The notes: a model not told the origin generated them from the sequence alone. DNA of 64,000 nt from Talinum fruticosum (GCA_021018815.1 JAITYX010000059.1:1798001-1862000); one strand, 5' to 3'; numbered from the stretch's first letter, positions 11,375 to 25,389 are shown. Made by a program: numbers and translations.

Positions 11375-13158
11375 TCCCCCTCTGCCCTTTTTTTTTTTTT
11401 TTTTTTTTTGTAAGGGTGTAGTTATTAAAAATTTCTGTTCTCCTGTTTGTGTTGGCCTTCTGTGTTGTGTATGTACAGAGCGAGGTTATTACTTCTTTGT
11501 TTTACTGGTTACTGACACAGAGAAGGAGAGCACAAAGTTGTATCAGTTGTAATTCTTCTGGGTCTATGGATGAGTTTCATAGGCTCCACGAAAATGAAAA
11601 CCTCCATGCCTAAAACTGCACTTAGAGTCCTAGGAGTACTGGTTTTTCAGTGTACTTGGGTTTTTTTTGTGGAGGATTGGAGAGAGAGAAAAAAAGGAGA
11701 AAGGTTAAAATTTAAAATTAAAAGTAAATTACTACCGAATATCAAATCACAAATTCTTATATAAGAACGTCTTAAATAAGAGTTGTGAGACGAGGTGATT
11801 TTTTGAATGTTTTAATATGACTAATAACTTATAATATATTGACTTTTTAGTTTGGCAGTGATTAATAATTTATCAAGAGGTGATTTTTAATCGAGTTTTC
11901 TCTAAATGATTTTAGAGTTATCCCTAAATAAATTATTAATCACCCTCTATTATTTAAAATTATTATAAAAGTTTGTCTCACAATAACTTTTAAGTGAGAC
12001 GGTTTCTCTCAAAACTTACTAATGAAATGTATCCCCTGTTTTTATTACTATGCAGTAGTACGTAACTATGTATTTGGTTCAGTAGTGCTACTAGTCTGAA
12101 TGTATTGTACTTTGAAAAAAAAACATTTTGAAATCATGTTTTGAGAATATATTTTGATTTGTATTTCCCCTTTTTATTACAATATGAAATTTAAGGAGAA
12201 ATTTTATGAAAATAAATAATCCATTTTCTTTTCATAAAAGAATAGTTAATTTATAATTGATGCCGATTTAAACAACGCAATATATTAAAACAAAATAAAA
12301 CAATTTACTTATGACAAAATTTGTATTTTTTGTTAGTTAAATTGTTACAATCCTCATTAAAAATAATCCAAATTAATAATCTTTAATTTCAACAGTCCCC
12401 AAAGAAAGATCCTAGTCACTCAGCTCAATTTGTTAAATCATTTTCAATGTACTTCAAAGGACATAGAAAGATAGAGAGGAAGCTTTTTAGTTTTTCTAAT
12501 TTGGTGGTTTTGAGTAGAAAGCAAGCAAAAGAAAAAGAGGAGGCAAAAACTTCAACTTTTTCCTCCCATTTTAATTTCTTTGTTTGCATCTTCAAGCTAA
12601 GCATATATGCCCTTCAAACATGCACCAAATCTCCCATTGTTATACATATTAATTAATTTAATTACTTCTAAACCATGAAAAAAGTTAATTTTAAACGATT
12701 TTTTCGTCCAGATTTGATTCAACTAGAGCAAAATAACTGTAAATTGTACTATATTTTATTTTATCTATATAACAAGCAGTCGATAATTTTTAAATAAAAG
12801 TATAATGGAACCAACTTTTCTATAATTTAAAATTAAGCTGGTATATATATTTAGCCTCCACATTCATCGATATGGGACTTTCCGAGTGTAAGTCTAGATT
12901 CGGAATTAATTTAAATGCTACATAAGATACAAATGATAGATGCTACACTAGATAGCAGCTTTAGTTTGTCTTGCTAGATATATTTTCAAGAATTTCTTCA
13001 TCAACACATCTTCAGCAGTTGGTGAAGGAATCAATCTTACCTCATTTTATGCACCAAAAAAAAAAAAAAGAAGACAAGCTTATATATGATTGATGTTCTA
13101 TGTCCAGCCAGAATCTCTCTCCTCCATTTGGCTTGTGGCTGTAGCCTTCACTGAATAC
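11375..13158. other. Cyclin 3' region and AT-rich intergenic DNA
   Basis: Begins with the cyclin 3' untranslated region, including a T tract at 11391-11410, and passes into AT-rich DNA. The only structured feature is the inverted-repeat element at 11767-12002. Short open frames at 11570-11764 and 12447-12656 have no recognisable domains. The last 200 bp before 13159 are the probable promoter and leader of the X8 gene. Confidence 0.6.
11767..12002. repeat. MITE-like nested hairpin element
   Basis: Left arm CGTCTTAAATAAGAGTTGTG at 11768 onward pairs with the right arm ending CTTTTAAGTGAGACG at about 11973-12002. Inside, GTGATTAATAATTTAT (11858-11873) pairs with its complement at 11926-11943. 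Two concentric hairpins in an AT-rich segment of about 236 bp point to a non-autonomous inverted-repeat transposon. No target duplication was established. Confidence 0.5.
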
Positions 13159-15744
13159 ATGGAAGTGATGAGAAGAAGAGACCATTACACTGGACTTTGG
13201 GTCTTGAGAATTCTCTATTTCTCTCTGCTCTCTCCCATTTTTCTACATTGTGGTAAGTGTATATGCATATCCTCTCTGTTATTCAACCCCCATTGTCCTT
13301 TTATGATCTTATTGATAGATACCCTTCATGGATATTTTCGGTCGTTACGTAGGTCTTTCTATATGAGTTTGGTATCGAACCTAAGCCGAGATTGAAATGG
13401 AGGTTAAAAGGTTTATTAGATTGCAACAACATGTCTGCTTAGAGGAATTTGATCCAATTTGGATTGAATTGAAGTGATATGAAAGGATGAAATTTACGCA
13501 ATCAAATTAGTTGCTATTTGTAATTTATATATGTGTTATAGAATATTTATTTTAAAATTTATGCGATCAATATAATTTTTATCAGCTTATTGTAATTTTC
13601 TCTAGTTAATATAATAACGTACTCTTCAATGTTTCAAAATTATTAAATTTTATTATTTTATATATTTTTTTTGAAATCATAGGATTATTTAAGCCTTTGA
13701 TTTATGAGCGTGAGTATGCCACTCACTAGCTTACTCATTGATATGTTAAACTTCTCAATGTATGTTGTTTTTCTTGGGGGGGCGCATATCTTATGTGTCA
13801 AAAACCTAAATGAGCAGCATAGACTCGTTTACTTTTTTTAAGTTTTTATATTCTTTTATCGCTTAAGATATTACCAATAATTAATAAACTCTAAATTTTT
13901 TTCCCTTTATTTTAGACTCATGCTTTTAATATCATCGATAAACATAATGTTTAATTAAAATATACTTTAATATCATCGATAAAGATATATTTAATTAAAA
14001 CCTTCTATTTATATCAAAAATACAAATTAGACAAAACAAACTTAAATACCAAAATTCCTTGCCATAAATCTTAAGTTCCTAACTACATCCGTTTTTTATT
14101 TTTATTTTTTAGATGGTATCTATAATGGTTAAGGATTGAACAACATTCTCTTAAAATTTCATCCTTTTTTTTTTTCTTTTTTTGCACTCAAGAGTTAATC
14201 CATATTTAATTTCCATGATTTCCATAAACTATGTTTTCATTGTGTTTTTTGGGTTTTTTTATAATTTTTTTTCAATTATTTCAGCATAGTAGTTTTCTGT
14301 TACAGATGCAAGAAGAACAATGGTCGAATCAGAAAAGCCAAACATTAAGCATTGGCAAATATTTGAAGTTGCCAAGAACTTGAACATGATAATGGATGTT
14401 TCCTTGAAAGATTCTTCATCCAACACTCAACCTTATGTGAGCTCCCCACTTACTTTACCTCCCTATGATTCTCTCTCTCCCACCCCTTTGCCTGACTCCT
14501 CCTCCCCCTCCCCTCCATTTTGTGTATTTCTACCCCCACTACCCCAATCCCCTTCAACCACCGTCCCAAGCCCAATTGAATTCGGGCCAACACCTCCTTC
14601 TCCCTTCTCCTCAAGCCCACCTTTGGGCCCAATAGAAACCACACCGCCCCCATTCTCTCTCACTCCTGGCTCACCCGGTACATTTCCTGGCCCACCTACA
14701 TCATTTCCAAGCCCAAACCCACCCTATTATGAGCCCAGCCCACCTAGTGGTGGTTACATCCCTAGCCCACCAGAGTATGTTCCCTCCCCAATTGGGTTCG
14801 CTCCTGGCCCTCCGGTTTTTCAGCCGCCGGTGGTGTTCCCACCGCCAATGAGGCCGCTAACGCCACCGAGTATTGGCGGAGGCATAGGACAGCGGGCTTG
14901 GTGCGTGGCAAAACCGTCGGTGCCCGACCCAATCCTCCAAGAAGCTATGAACTATGCTTGTGGATCAGGAGCAGATTGTGGGCCACTTCAGCCTAATGGG
15001 CAGTGTTTTCAGCCCAATTCAATAGTGGCACATGCATCTTATGCCTTCAATAGTTATTGGCAAAGGACTAAAGCTGCTGGAGGAACTTGTGAATTTGGAG
15101 GGATAGCCATGATAGTCACAGTGGATCCAAGTCAGTTCCTCTTCTTGTCATATACTCTATTATTCTTCATGCAAACATGTAGATTTTCAGTTAAATATTT
15201 TTTTAAAAAAAAAGGACCAAATGATTCTTTAATCAGTACTCCCTTAATTTCACAATATTTATCGTTTTTGAGTTGTGAGAAAATGCCAAGAAAACACAGT
15301 ATATATGATAAAAATATCAAGTTATCCCAAGGTTTTACTAAAAATAAAGAAAATCAATGAAAAAAAGAGAGGAAAAAAGTAATTAATAAGAACAAAATTG
15401 AAAAATCAGTCATTAATGTCATTGAAATTGTAAAGTGACAGATATTATAATACGAAGGAGTACAAACAAAGATCGGTTTTTTAAATGTCTTAATAAAAAA
15501 ACAAGCATGTAGGAGTACTCATTAAAAAAAAAAAAAACTTGAATCTAAAGATAGTTTTTCTTTTTTAATGCCAATAAGGTCAAATTAAACGGAATTCAAA
15601 CTCAAATATTTGATAATAACTCCCATGTATTTTATCGGTAGAATTAGTTGTCGATAAATTTTAAATTTTTATATAGTTAATTAATAAAACTACGTCTTTA
15701 TCTTTTGTGCAGGTTCTCAAAATTGCCACTTTGTTGGTAACTAA
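13159..15744 (+). CDS. Secreted proline-rich X8-domain protein, 316 aa
   Basis: Three exons: 13159-13252, 14306-15130 and 15713-15744; phases close. Residues 1-31 form a basic start plus hydrophobic core (LWVLRILYFSLLSPIFLHC) that reads as a signal peptide. Residues about 50-220 are a Pro/Ser-rich linker with many SPSPP-like units, suggesting a hydroxyproline-glycosylated wall spacer. Residues about 227-313 form an X8 (CBM43) domain: WCVAKP, NYACGSGADC, GQCFQP, YWQ and the last cysteine in SQNCHF. X8 domains bind beta-1,3-glucan (callose), as in plasmodesmal callose-binding proteins and GH17 enzymes. The chain stops right after the domain, so no GPI-anchor tail is seen. The start was chosen for the signal peptide; the protein has no GH17 catalytic domain. 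Confidence 0.85.
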
Positions 15745-16995
15745 CCAACAAAAAGTGAAGATAAAGCATTGTTTTTGAAGAAGTATTGAGGTGGATTATT
15801 TCATTAATTCTCAAGGGTAAAGCATTGCAAGATGTTTACGAGAGTGATGCTTGTGTGATGAGATCAAGACATTTTCACCAACTTCCCATATGAAGTTGAG
15901 AGAGGGCATAAATTTTGTACTTGACATCATATATTTACAATGCTCTTTTCACAGCCATAAGCCAGTGTATTGCTGTAAAATTCTTTTTGACTAATCAAAG
16001 GAAAAGTTAGAAAATAGTTTTCCTGTGATTTTGTACAAGATGAGAGATGCTACTTATGCTCCAACAAAAAATAAATAAATAAATAAATTGTCCATGTTGA
16101 TTCTATAGTTGTTTCAATTGGGTGGTGTATTCGTATTTGTATTATCGTCTGACAACCGTCGAAGCGGTGAGTGGTGTGATGACTACTCACCGACTTTCCT
16201 TTTTCTTCATTGGTTTGATTCTGCAGGGATTTTTTTCTCTTGCTTGAGGAGCTTTTGTGGGAGGAAAGAGTTTTGAACTTTGACACCTCTTTTTCTTGAT
16301 CTCTGGGTTTTTTCGATTGAGGAAGCCTAAAAGATGGACTTCTTTATGTAAAAAAAAAAAAAAAATTTAACAACTAACAAAACAATATACAGATGAATGA
16401 TAATGTTTGTCATAGTTTTAGTAAACTATAATTTTGAAATGAACAACTATAATTCCACCTAATATTTCTCATTTGTGCCATCATTGCGAACAATTTTAGA
16501 TAAATATGTCATTACTTACCTTTTTTGGGGGAGAGGGGAGGAATGTCATTCCTCTATAGGTAAACTATAATTATAACAATAGTTTTTTTCCCTTAATATA
16601 TTTTTTTATAAGATATGTAATCTTTTTAAGGTTGTAAACGTTTAAAGTAAAAACACTTTTAATAAGCGCAATTTCAAATATTCAATTTTATGTGTTCCTC
16701 TTCATAAGATGAAGTCATTATTAATTCAACTAATGTTTCTTAAATTTTAAGTAGATAATAATAACACAAATTAGCAAAATAGAAAAAGAGTTAATTGACA
16801 TTAACAAAAAAAAAAAGGGTTTAGTGCACTTTTAATTTTTTTTTTATAAATTGAGTGCATTAATTTAAAATTTGAAACAAAACACCTTGGCTTGGTTCAT
16901 CTTATTCTTCAGATCTAGTGGAGTATTCGTGAAAAAGAGGGTGGAAACTTGCCCGCCATTGCGACTTTCATGGTTGGAGGCTCAGAGTGAGAAGA
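15745..16995. other. 3' region of the X8 gene and AT-rich intergenic DNA
   Basis: Contains the untranslated tail of the X8 gene and AT-rich spacer with short A and T runs, including (AAAT)n at about 16068-16088. I see no gene. The last 100 bp or so are the likely leader of the methyltransferase gene. Confidence 0.6.
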
Positions 16996-19900
16996 ATGAC
17001 ACTATCGCTTCTCCCCTCTCGTCTCATCAAGTGCTTCTCTCTTTCCTCATCTGCTGCTCCTGCATCTTCAACTTCTCTACACGACATCGCTTCAACCTCC
17101 CCTAAAGGTCTATCTCTCCCTCTCCCTCTCTGTAATTAATTACACTATCTGCTGGCACTACTGAGAACTATGGCATTTCAAGTGGCTTGGATAACGTTCT
17201 GAAGCGTCTGAATTATTTTCCCGAGCCGGAAATTATTAGAATTGTTCCGGGTTTTTGTATATATATTGCTTTTGGGAAGAATTTATGTGAAAGGAGCTTT
17301 CTGAGCATTTCTGGGTTGTTCTGCTTTGGTTTATTGGCCGAATCATGATATAAATTTGGGGATAGATAATTGATGTTATAATAATAAAATTATATGATAG
17401 AATTGCGAGAAGCTCGAGGCTTGTAAGGCCATATGTACTGTCTAGGACGTGTTTTTGCAGAAAACCTATGTCAGATTTTGTTGGGTTAAGAGCTGAAATG
17501 GATGTCCGCTCTTCAAGCAAAGCAACTGAAAAGGTCGCTCTTGAACAATTTTTTGTAACTACGGACTCAAGTAAATTAACTCACTAAATTGCCTCTACAT
17601 CTATTCTCTTGGAATAAGATATACTTCAAATCTAGGGTCCAAGCCTGAAAGGGAAACATAGTTGGAATAAAATCTCTAGTCTAGCTGTTTTAGCGAGGGG
17701 GTCATATGTGTCGCAAATGACAAGTATCTTTGTGCAAATAAATGCATGTTTAGGGGACCGGGGATGAAAAGTATCCCGGTCTGCTAGTAGTTGAACTTTG
17801 AAACAGATTAATGGAAATTACTAGAGTTTTTTTTTCCTTTAAAAAATACATCAATTAGTTGATGAGGGATGACTGATGAGTAATCTCGATGTTGTAGGAC
17901 TTGCAAAGGTTGTCTTGAAGAAAGGAAAGACTCAACTCTTCAAATATGGAAGTCCGATGGTTTACAGTGGGGCTGTTGATAGAATAATTGGGAGGCCACC
18001 ACCGAAGACTGGAGATGTTGTATTGGTTGCTGATGGAACGGAAAAACCGATAGGCTGGGGCTTATACAACTCCGTTTCTATGTTTTGTGTCCGTCTTATG
18101 CAACTAGAGGAGGAAGCAACAAGGTATCCTCAAGAGACAAACTAACTGCTTATGTTTTCTTAGTCTCCTTTTGGAGGGATAAACCGCTTTTTTGAAACGA
18201 TGCAGAGACCCTACTTGTGCTTTAAACATAGAGAGACTACTTGAAAGTAGGATTGATGCAGCCACAGACTTACGGAGACATTTGGGGATTCCTTCTACTA
18301 ATACAAATGCATATCGTCTTGTCAACAGTGAAGGAGATAGGTTTGTTCTTTAAACTTTGGGGAGATTCCCCCCCCAAAAAAAGAAAAAAAAACAATTCCT
18401 TTGTATTTCTATACTAGTGGAAAGAGAGTAACACACCCTTATCAATAAGTGATGCTACATAGAGCACATCTTGAACTATTTTATTTATTTGCAATTAGCC
18501 ATGCATCTGCTCTTTCCTCTCCATCTCTCCTTGTCGAGCATTTTTGTGCAATCTTTTGTAGTTTCATAATCTGATGTTGACTCTGCTGCTGGACTTCAGG
18601 TTGTCTGGACTAATTGTTGATGTGTTTGATGATGTAGCTGTTGTTGCATCTTCTGCTGCTTGGGTTGAGAAATATAAGCCAGAAATAGAGACTTGTATAA
18701 ATAAAGTCCATGGAATTAGTTATGTAAACTGGAGACCTTCAGCTGAAATTCTAAAGGAAGAGGGAATAGATGTTTCAAAATTGAAGCATACACCTAGTGT
18801 CACCCCCTCTGCACGGGTAAAGGTAGGTCGCTGTAGAAGCTATAATTTCTTCTTCGTGTTAGTGTAGCTAAACCAAGGAGGACATTACATGCTTTAATGT
18901 AGCTAAACTTAAAGACTGGCTAGTTTTCATTGTGTTTGACCTTTGTGACAACATTTGTACAATATTTCCAGGTTAAGGAAAATGGAATTAACTATTCTGT
19001 TTCACTCGAGGGACAGAAGACAGGGTTTTATGCTGATCAACGTGAAAACCGTCACTTTATATCAACAATTGCAGAAGGCAAGAGAGTCCTTGATATGTGT
19101 TGCTACAGTGGTGGATTTGCTCTTAATGCGGCACGGGGTGGGGCTGTATCTGTGACTGGTATGTGTCTAACTCTTAGTTGCATATGATTATCCACTAGTG
19201 TTAAACATCAAAATATTTTCAGTTGTATGTGTGGACTACAGTCGACAGGTTGGTTTGATCTACAAGACATAGTTTGTATGTGAAATTTTGCCAATGGAAG
19301 TGGATTCATATAGAGGTCAATGTATGGGGCACATCAAAAGTCATGGAAAAAGGAACCTGTTCCCCTTGTGGGTTTGACCCGAGTTTTTTTCCCGTTTAGA
19401 AAGAAATTGTGTTAATGTAAGCAATTTACACATTTCATAACCTACTAGTGAACCAACAAACCTTACAAATAATATATTGTTGGTAGAAAGAACTAGAAAT
19501 CTCACTCTATTCTAGATCCAGAAGAGGCAGAATTCGAAGCATTTCAAGAATAGCAATAACAAGTCAATCGATACCTCCTCCAGATATGTAAATAGTTTTT
19601 GGCCTTTTGCTTGTTTTTTTCCTTATGTGTCTTTTATGGATAATGATTTCTTATGATAAGGGATTCATTTTTTGGAATGCTATAAAGTAAAAAGTGAAGT
19701 TACAAAGTCTCAGTTGCATGTAAACTTGAGTTTATTCAAATTTACTTGTAAATGTTGTCAGTTTCAAATTGGTTATTCTCTTTCAGCAACTTTTTCTTGT
19801 TTCCTCCAGTATTGGCTTGAAGTAACATGATGTCGGCTGTAACTCCATCATGGTCATTATTTTCTTGTAAGAATGGTACTTTTATTTCTAGGTTTTCAGA

Positions 19901-21543
19901 GTAAACCTATCTCATGGCTGGTATTTGCACAAGAGCTTAAGCATTTCTTCTTCTTCTGTTTGGAAATTGGAAGCTGCTATATGATATGCCGTGAGATTCT
20001 TGTTCCTCCTTTGACGAGCTATGATCTGTGCAAGAAAATTTTCATACACGCACAAGTTTTTCTGAAACTTGAATTGCCGGCCTTGATTTTACCACAAAAT
20101 CATTGGGAAAAGTAGAAAATGCCTTCAGCGTCCACAGATAAGATGTTAACTGAAATGAATCATTCTCGTGTTGTGGTATTTTAAGTATTGGTTCTTCACA
20201 TAGTTGAAGTTTCTGTACTGAGATAAAGCTCTAACGCTTTTGTATCTCTTGAAAGGTGTTGATTCATCATTGCCTGCTTTGGAACTTGCCAAAGAAAATA
20301 TTTTTCTGAATGACCTAGATCCTGATACAATATCATTCTTGAAGCAAGATGCCACTGATTTCATGAAGAATGCAGCTGTTAGGAACGAGTTGTGGGATAT
20401 TGTAATTTTGGATCCTCCTAAATTGGCTCCTCGGAAAGAGGTCAGTTAAGTTTCCTGCAAACAATATTATACAATATTAGAATGTGGGTTGAGAATTCAT
20501 TGCATTTTGGTATTCCTGACATCATTGACTTGATTAAGTAAAAGTTGGGTTCTTTGTGCTCCTTTTTACTTACTGGTCTCAGGTGTGAAGTACTTACAAA
20601 TGGCCCTTAAAGCCTATCTAGAGATCTTCTCCCCCCACCCCAAAAAAAAAAAGAAAAAACCCTTTCCCTTTTGCCTCATAATCAGGAGGGACCTGTAATA
20701 TTGGGTGTAGAACACCCTATGTGGGATTCCTGATCTGTTGGGTGTACACGCTGTGCTATCACTGTCCTAAGTTCCGCCTTCTTGCCTCCTTAAGTCCAGA
20801 GTGAGAATGTACCGGGAACAATATGTGATATCTGTGTATGGGCCACCAAGAGTTAGTGTAATTTATAAACCAAGGTTCATATGGAAGACCTAAGAATTGT
20901 GTACCATTGGGTAAATTATCCTGTCAATTACTTTAGCATATTTACTTTAGAACCTGAAGGTATATGATTTTATCACTTTATAATACATTTTCACTGTCAA
21001 GTATTGGATGTAGTTGCCTTGTTGGTTTTGCGTCCAACTAAAATACTTGTTTTAATAATAATCTCTTCTTGCTTCCTTCCATTGATCATAACATTCTAAT
21101 TTTATCCAGGTTCTGCAAAATGCATCTGGAATGTATAGGAATCTAAATGCATTAGCCATGAGACTAATCAAAAAAGGCGGTTTCCTAATGACTTGCTCTT
21201 GTTCGGGCGCTATGACGCAGAGTGGGACCTTTATTCGTATTATTCAGGCAAGTAGGCGATACAGACGTCTGTTTTTAATTTGTACGAGCAAGAAATTCTG
21301 GTGTTTTAGTTCTTACAGTCAATTCAGTGACAGATGTTGAAACTTGGAACTTGGATTTAGATACTGTATGCAATGAAGCGCAACTTAGTTATGGTTTTTC
21401 GTTACATGTTGCAGGGTGCAGCAGTGATGGCAGATAGAAAAGTGACTGTCGTACGGCAAGCTGGTGCTGCAAGTGACCATCCTATTGACCCTTCCTATCC
21501 AGAAGGAGCTTACCTTTCCAACATCTTACTTAGAGTATTATGA
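16996..21543 (+). CDS. RlmI-like PUA + SAM-dependent rRNA methyltransferase
   Basis: Eight exons: 16996-17107, 17898-18123, 18206-18340, 18600-18816 (or 18822), 18972-19158, 20256-20440, 21110-21247 and 21415-21543, giving 442 or 444 aa. The first 38 residues are Ser/Ala/Thr-rich with few acids and could be an organelle transit peptide. A PUA domain follows ([20 protein letters not shown]). The Rossmann methyltransferase core shows [14 protein letters not shown], motif I ([19 protein letters not shown]), motif IV ([12 protein letters not shown]) and the catalytic-cysteine loop TCSCSGAM. This order is that of the RlmI family, which makes 5-methylcytosine in large-subunit rRNA; the plant target is inferred. 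The intron after exon 7 starts GCAAGT, a GC-AG intron. The gene is convergent with the ALIS gene. Confidence 0.88.
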
Positions 21544-21730
21544 CAAGATTGTTTCCATCTTTATTGGAACAAAAATTTTGTACAATCAAATGAATATGTA
21601 TGGATATTATCTTCAAATTTATTTAGAACTTTTAAGCCAAATCCAAGGAACAAAATCTCATTGACTTGGTGCAATTTCTAGTTTGGGGGTTCTTTATCTG
21701 AAGGAAACGGGTTCCCAGTGAACGCGCTTG

Positions 21731-22400
21731 TTAGGAATCTGAATGCAAAATGCATTAGCTATAGGACTCTTTAAAAAGGAAAAAAAGAAAAGAAAAGAAA
21801 AGGTGTTTCCCTGTCTTTTTTATCACTTGCTCTTCCTGGGCGCTATGTGGGATCATCATGCATATTTTTCATATGAGAATGCCACTTTTTTTAATAATTA
21901 ATTGGTTAATAAGTCAAGAGAAGGATACATACGATCACAATAAGTTGTATGATCACTTTAATAGAACAAACATTGCCCCGATAAAATTAGCCCTTAGCCC
22001 AACAATTAACAACAAAAGCCCAACACTTTATTTTGAAAAAAAAAAAAATAGGAGTAATTTAATCAAGATAATACTACTCCTAAAAGACTTTTTCGAGACA
22101 TAATGAGTGCTAAAAATTACAAATTTTAGTAGAATTTCACGTTCAATCCTTATTTTCACTACTTCCCTATAGTTCCATATCCCATATAGTATTATGACAA
22201 GAGAGTTTCAATCTTTATCGAAGCGAAAATTTTGAACAATCAAATGAATACGTATGGATATTCTACATTATAAATTTTAAATTTTAAATTTATACAGAAC
22301 ATTGTTTAACTTGTTTCTAAAGCCAAATCCACATGATCTCATGTACTTGGACCAATCTCTAGTTTCCAAAATTACCAAGTGCTTGAATTTACATAAACAA
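21731..22400 (+). pseudogene. Decayed tandem copy of the methyltransferase 3' end
   Basis: Bases about 21734-21850 resemble exon 7 of the gene just upstream: AGGAATCTGAATGC, ATGCATTAGC, then ACTTGCTCTT and GGGCGCTATG in the same order, with the lysine-codon run expanded into an AAAAG repeat. Bases about 22190-22400 repeat the end of the last exon and its 3' untranslated region (21536-21690): TATTATGACAAG, CAATCAAATGAATA, GTATGGATATT, AAGCCAAATCCA and a CTAGTTT segment recur. Frameshifts and gaps abolish coding. It is a partial duplication, now a pseudogene, between the stop codons of two convergent genes. Confidence 0.75.
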
Positions 22401-22443
22401 CATTCTCCTACAGCAGACATGGAGGTTAAGAGCACAAAATTTA

Positions 22444-25389
22444 TTATCGCCCTCCTGGATACCTATTCCATGACAAATATGAAGGGTCTCCAAGTTGCCT
22501 GCAAAAACAAAGAAAAAGAATACTCATTAGACCTGGCAAAATTGACTTGTACTTTGTTGCCGACCTCAAATGACACAATAATATAAGGAGCAATCCAATT
22601 TTGACATGATCCACACAAAACGTCTAATCCTCTGGATCGACATTAGTTGTATTATCTCAGCAGGCTTGGACGACCAGTACCAAAGCCCACCAATCCAATA
22701 TTCTAAATATCTTGTTCCGACCTCTTCGCTAGGTCCAATATTAAGGAGAATAAAGCCACTAATTTTTGGAAATTCCGAGACAAGCTATTGGATTTAGAGT
22801 AGTTGCATATCCAAACCCAAAATTGACTGGTAATCAACAAAGCAAAGCAAAACTACAGTGACTAATTTCACAATGGCAAGAACTTTACCTTGGCTTGACA
22901 AGATATATAAGAGAAAACAGCATGGCTACAAAGAAGCACAAGCCACCCACGGTGAGATAAGCAATGCCAAGGAACTCGTTTTTCCCACCAAGCCAGCTGG
23001 TGGTCGAGAGCACCAGCATTTTCTTCCCATTGAAGCTGTAGGTGTTGTAACGGTTTTGTAGCGTTACGTTGATGGTGTCATTTGCTTGGAGATCCTGCTC
23101 TATCTTCCCGTATAGTTTCCTAAATGTTGGAAGAGCTGCAGTTCGCATCCATACAATCAGATCCTCTTGCTCGCTAAGCTGTACAATCAAATATAACACG
23201 TCAACATTTCCTAAGATCCGGAGAAGTAGATGCTATAAGATGGAGCAAGATAGAATATGGGTCATCTCACTACTACGAAGATAAGAGAATGATGTTGAAT
23301 ATCGGCAAAAAGAAATTAATATGGAGAACGGCAATAGCATGACAATTTTTAACCATATGCTATATGCAAACTTTCTTTCAACACTATGTCTGCAGGAATG
23401 TGGAAAAAAAAACATATTCTTGCACAGGGCTTACAGGCCAAAACAGACCCACAAGGCAAGTCCAAGTTTTAGAGATTGAAGGTGTATTTGTCAACAAATA
23501 GCTACCAGAAATGCCAGAACTCCCCAAATCCACATACAATATTATGAATTTAGAAGAAATAGCAGATTGACGAAACTAAATCAAAAGTAATCAAACTTAC
23601 TGGGATAGATTCATTCAAATGAGCACCACCAATAAGAGTTCCATTCTGAAAGTTCGTAGGGAAAACATCATTCCCAAATTTGTGATTCCTATCACTCTTC
23701 CATGAAATATCCCTCTTGTTGACAGTCAAATTCTGGTTCCCTATAGTAAAACTATAGGTATCATTGAACAAGCTCCAGGCTATGAGGCCACAGGGCACGA
23801 TTGGATTCCCATTGGCCGTAGTACCTTCTGGCTCACAACCACTAGTTTCAGATGCACTACTGTTATGCCTTAATTGCTGATCATTTCGACTTTTCACATA
23901 CCTGTATGTGTGATCAAGTAATTGTTAAACGATGCTGAAAAACCAATCATTTCCTGAAGAAAAAACTCTGAATCCCCAAGGACAAGTCGACAATAGGGAA
24001 GGGAGATAAAATTTTCTTCAGGTTAAGCAAGAAGAAGAAAAAGCATTTGCAGCCAACCAAATTTTGATGACATAAAGCTATATGAAACAATCTAAATCAG
24101 TAGCCCTTAAGTGATGCCAAAATCCCATTGTTTTCTGAAGAAAAATTTGTATATCAAAGACAACCAAGAACATCTCCCCACCCCCACCCCAACCCAAAAA
24201 AAACAAAAAAGGCACAAATAAACAATACTTTCAGATTAAAGTAGAAGAAGAACCAACTATTCAGCAGGCCTTGCTGCCAACAATATTTTCATGACAAAAA
24301 GCTTAAATAACAATATGATTAAGGGCTTGTTCGACTTTACATTAAAAACAAAATCTTTTTATGTTTTATGTTTGTTTATATTCTTTTATGTTTGTTTATG
24401 TTCATTCGATTCTTATTTAACAACTCATTTTTGTTCGTTTATGTTTGTTTATATTCGTTTCTACTCTTTTATGTTCGTTTTTGTTTATATTTCTGTTTAT
24501 GTGCATTTTGTATGTAAATTTGAACACGCCCTAAGTGAACAAGAAATCCATGCCTAATCAACTAACAAGACTATTAAAATTGTAATTCAAGACACTAAGA
24601 GGCACCAAGACAATAGACTAATCCTTCATAAAGACAGTCATACAATTCAAAACCATTTGTGTACTGCGTATGGTTTATACTTTATAGTCTAGGCAGTAGA
24701 ATTATAAGTGAAATGACTCCTAAAGTTCTAATGTGAACACACCATGGTTGAGGCAGACCAGCTATAGGGGATACTTCAGTTAAATTCCCAAACCCAAAAT
24801 AGCCATAACCAAGTCCACAGACTTCTATTCCATAAGTTGAACTGCTCAGTTATGGGATGTCCTACTGATAAGAGCACATTTGGTAGTGGTCACAGGGTAA
24901 TCAGAACAGAGAGTGAATAAAGAAGTAGAGATCCTTTATATTTTATTTTGAGCGTGCATTTCCTTCTCTATGTACATGTTTATTGATGGGTCATCAAATA
25001 CAGTAAAATAAAAAATATTTCATCTTCACCCCGTCCAACCACATGTTTCATTTAAAGTTAATCAAATAAAAAAAATCCTTAAAATTTTCTTCTCCAAACA
25101 CTCCAACCGTCCAAACTATCACTAACACCCACTTGTTCTCAAAGTCGCCCATTGCTCAGCCAGCGGTCCCAGACCCAACCTATCTACTACCGAAACTGAT
25201 TATCAGAGGCGATCACCATCATCCACAAACATTCCAGCACCAGTCCATCACCTTTTCCCAAAGGGCTCACACCACTGTGGCCTGGAGACCAATCTTTCCT
25301 TGTTGATGGTGATCAGCGGCTAGCATGCAAGGAGAAGAGGTGAGGTCATACCAAAATGAAAAGCCAACAAGCTGGAGGTGAGGTCAGTA

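Noticed and set aside
14450..14663. Minus-strand frames inside the X8 gene
   Set aside because: Antisense shadows of the proline-rich codons of the real exon.
15131..15360. Extension of the X8 open frame past 15130
   Set aside because: It runs into an intron; the correct join is to the short exon at 15713, which restores the final X8 cysteine motif SQNCHF.
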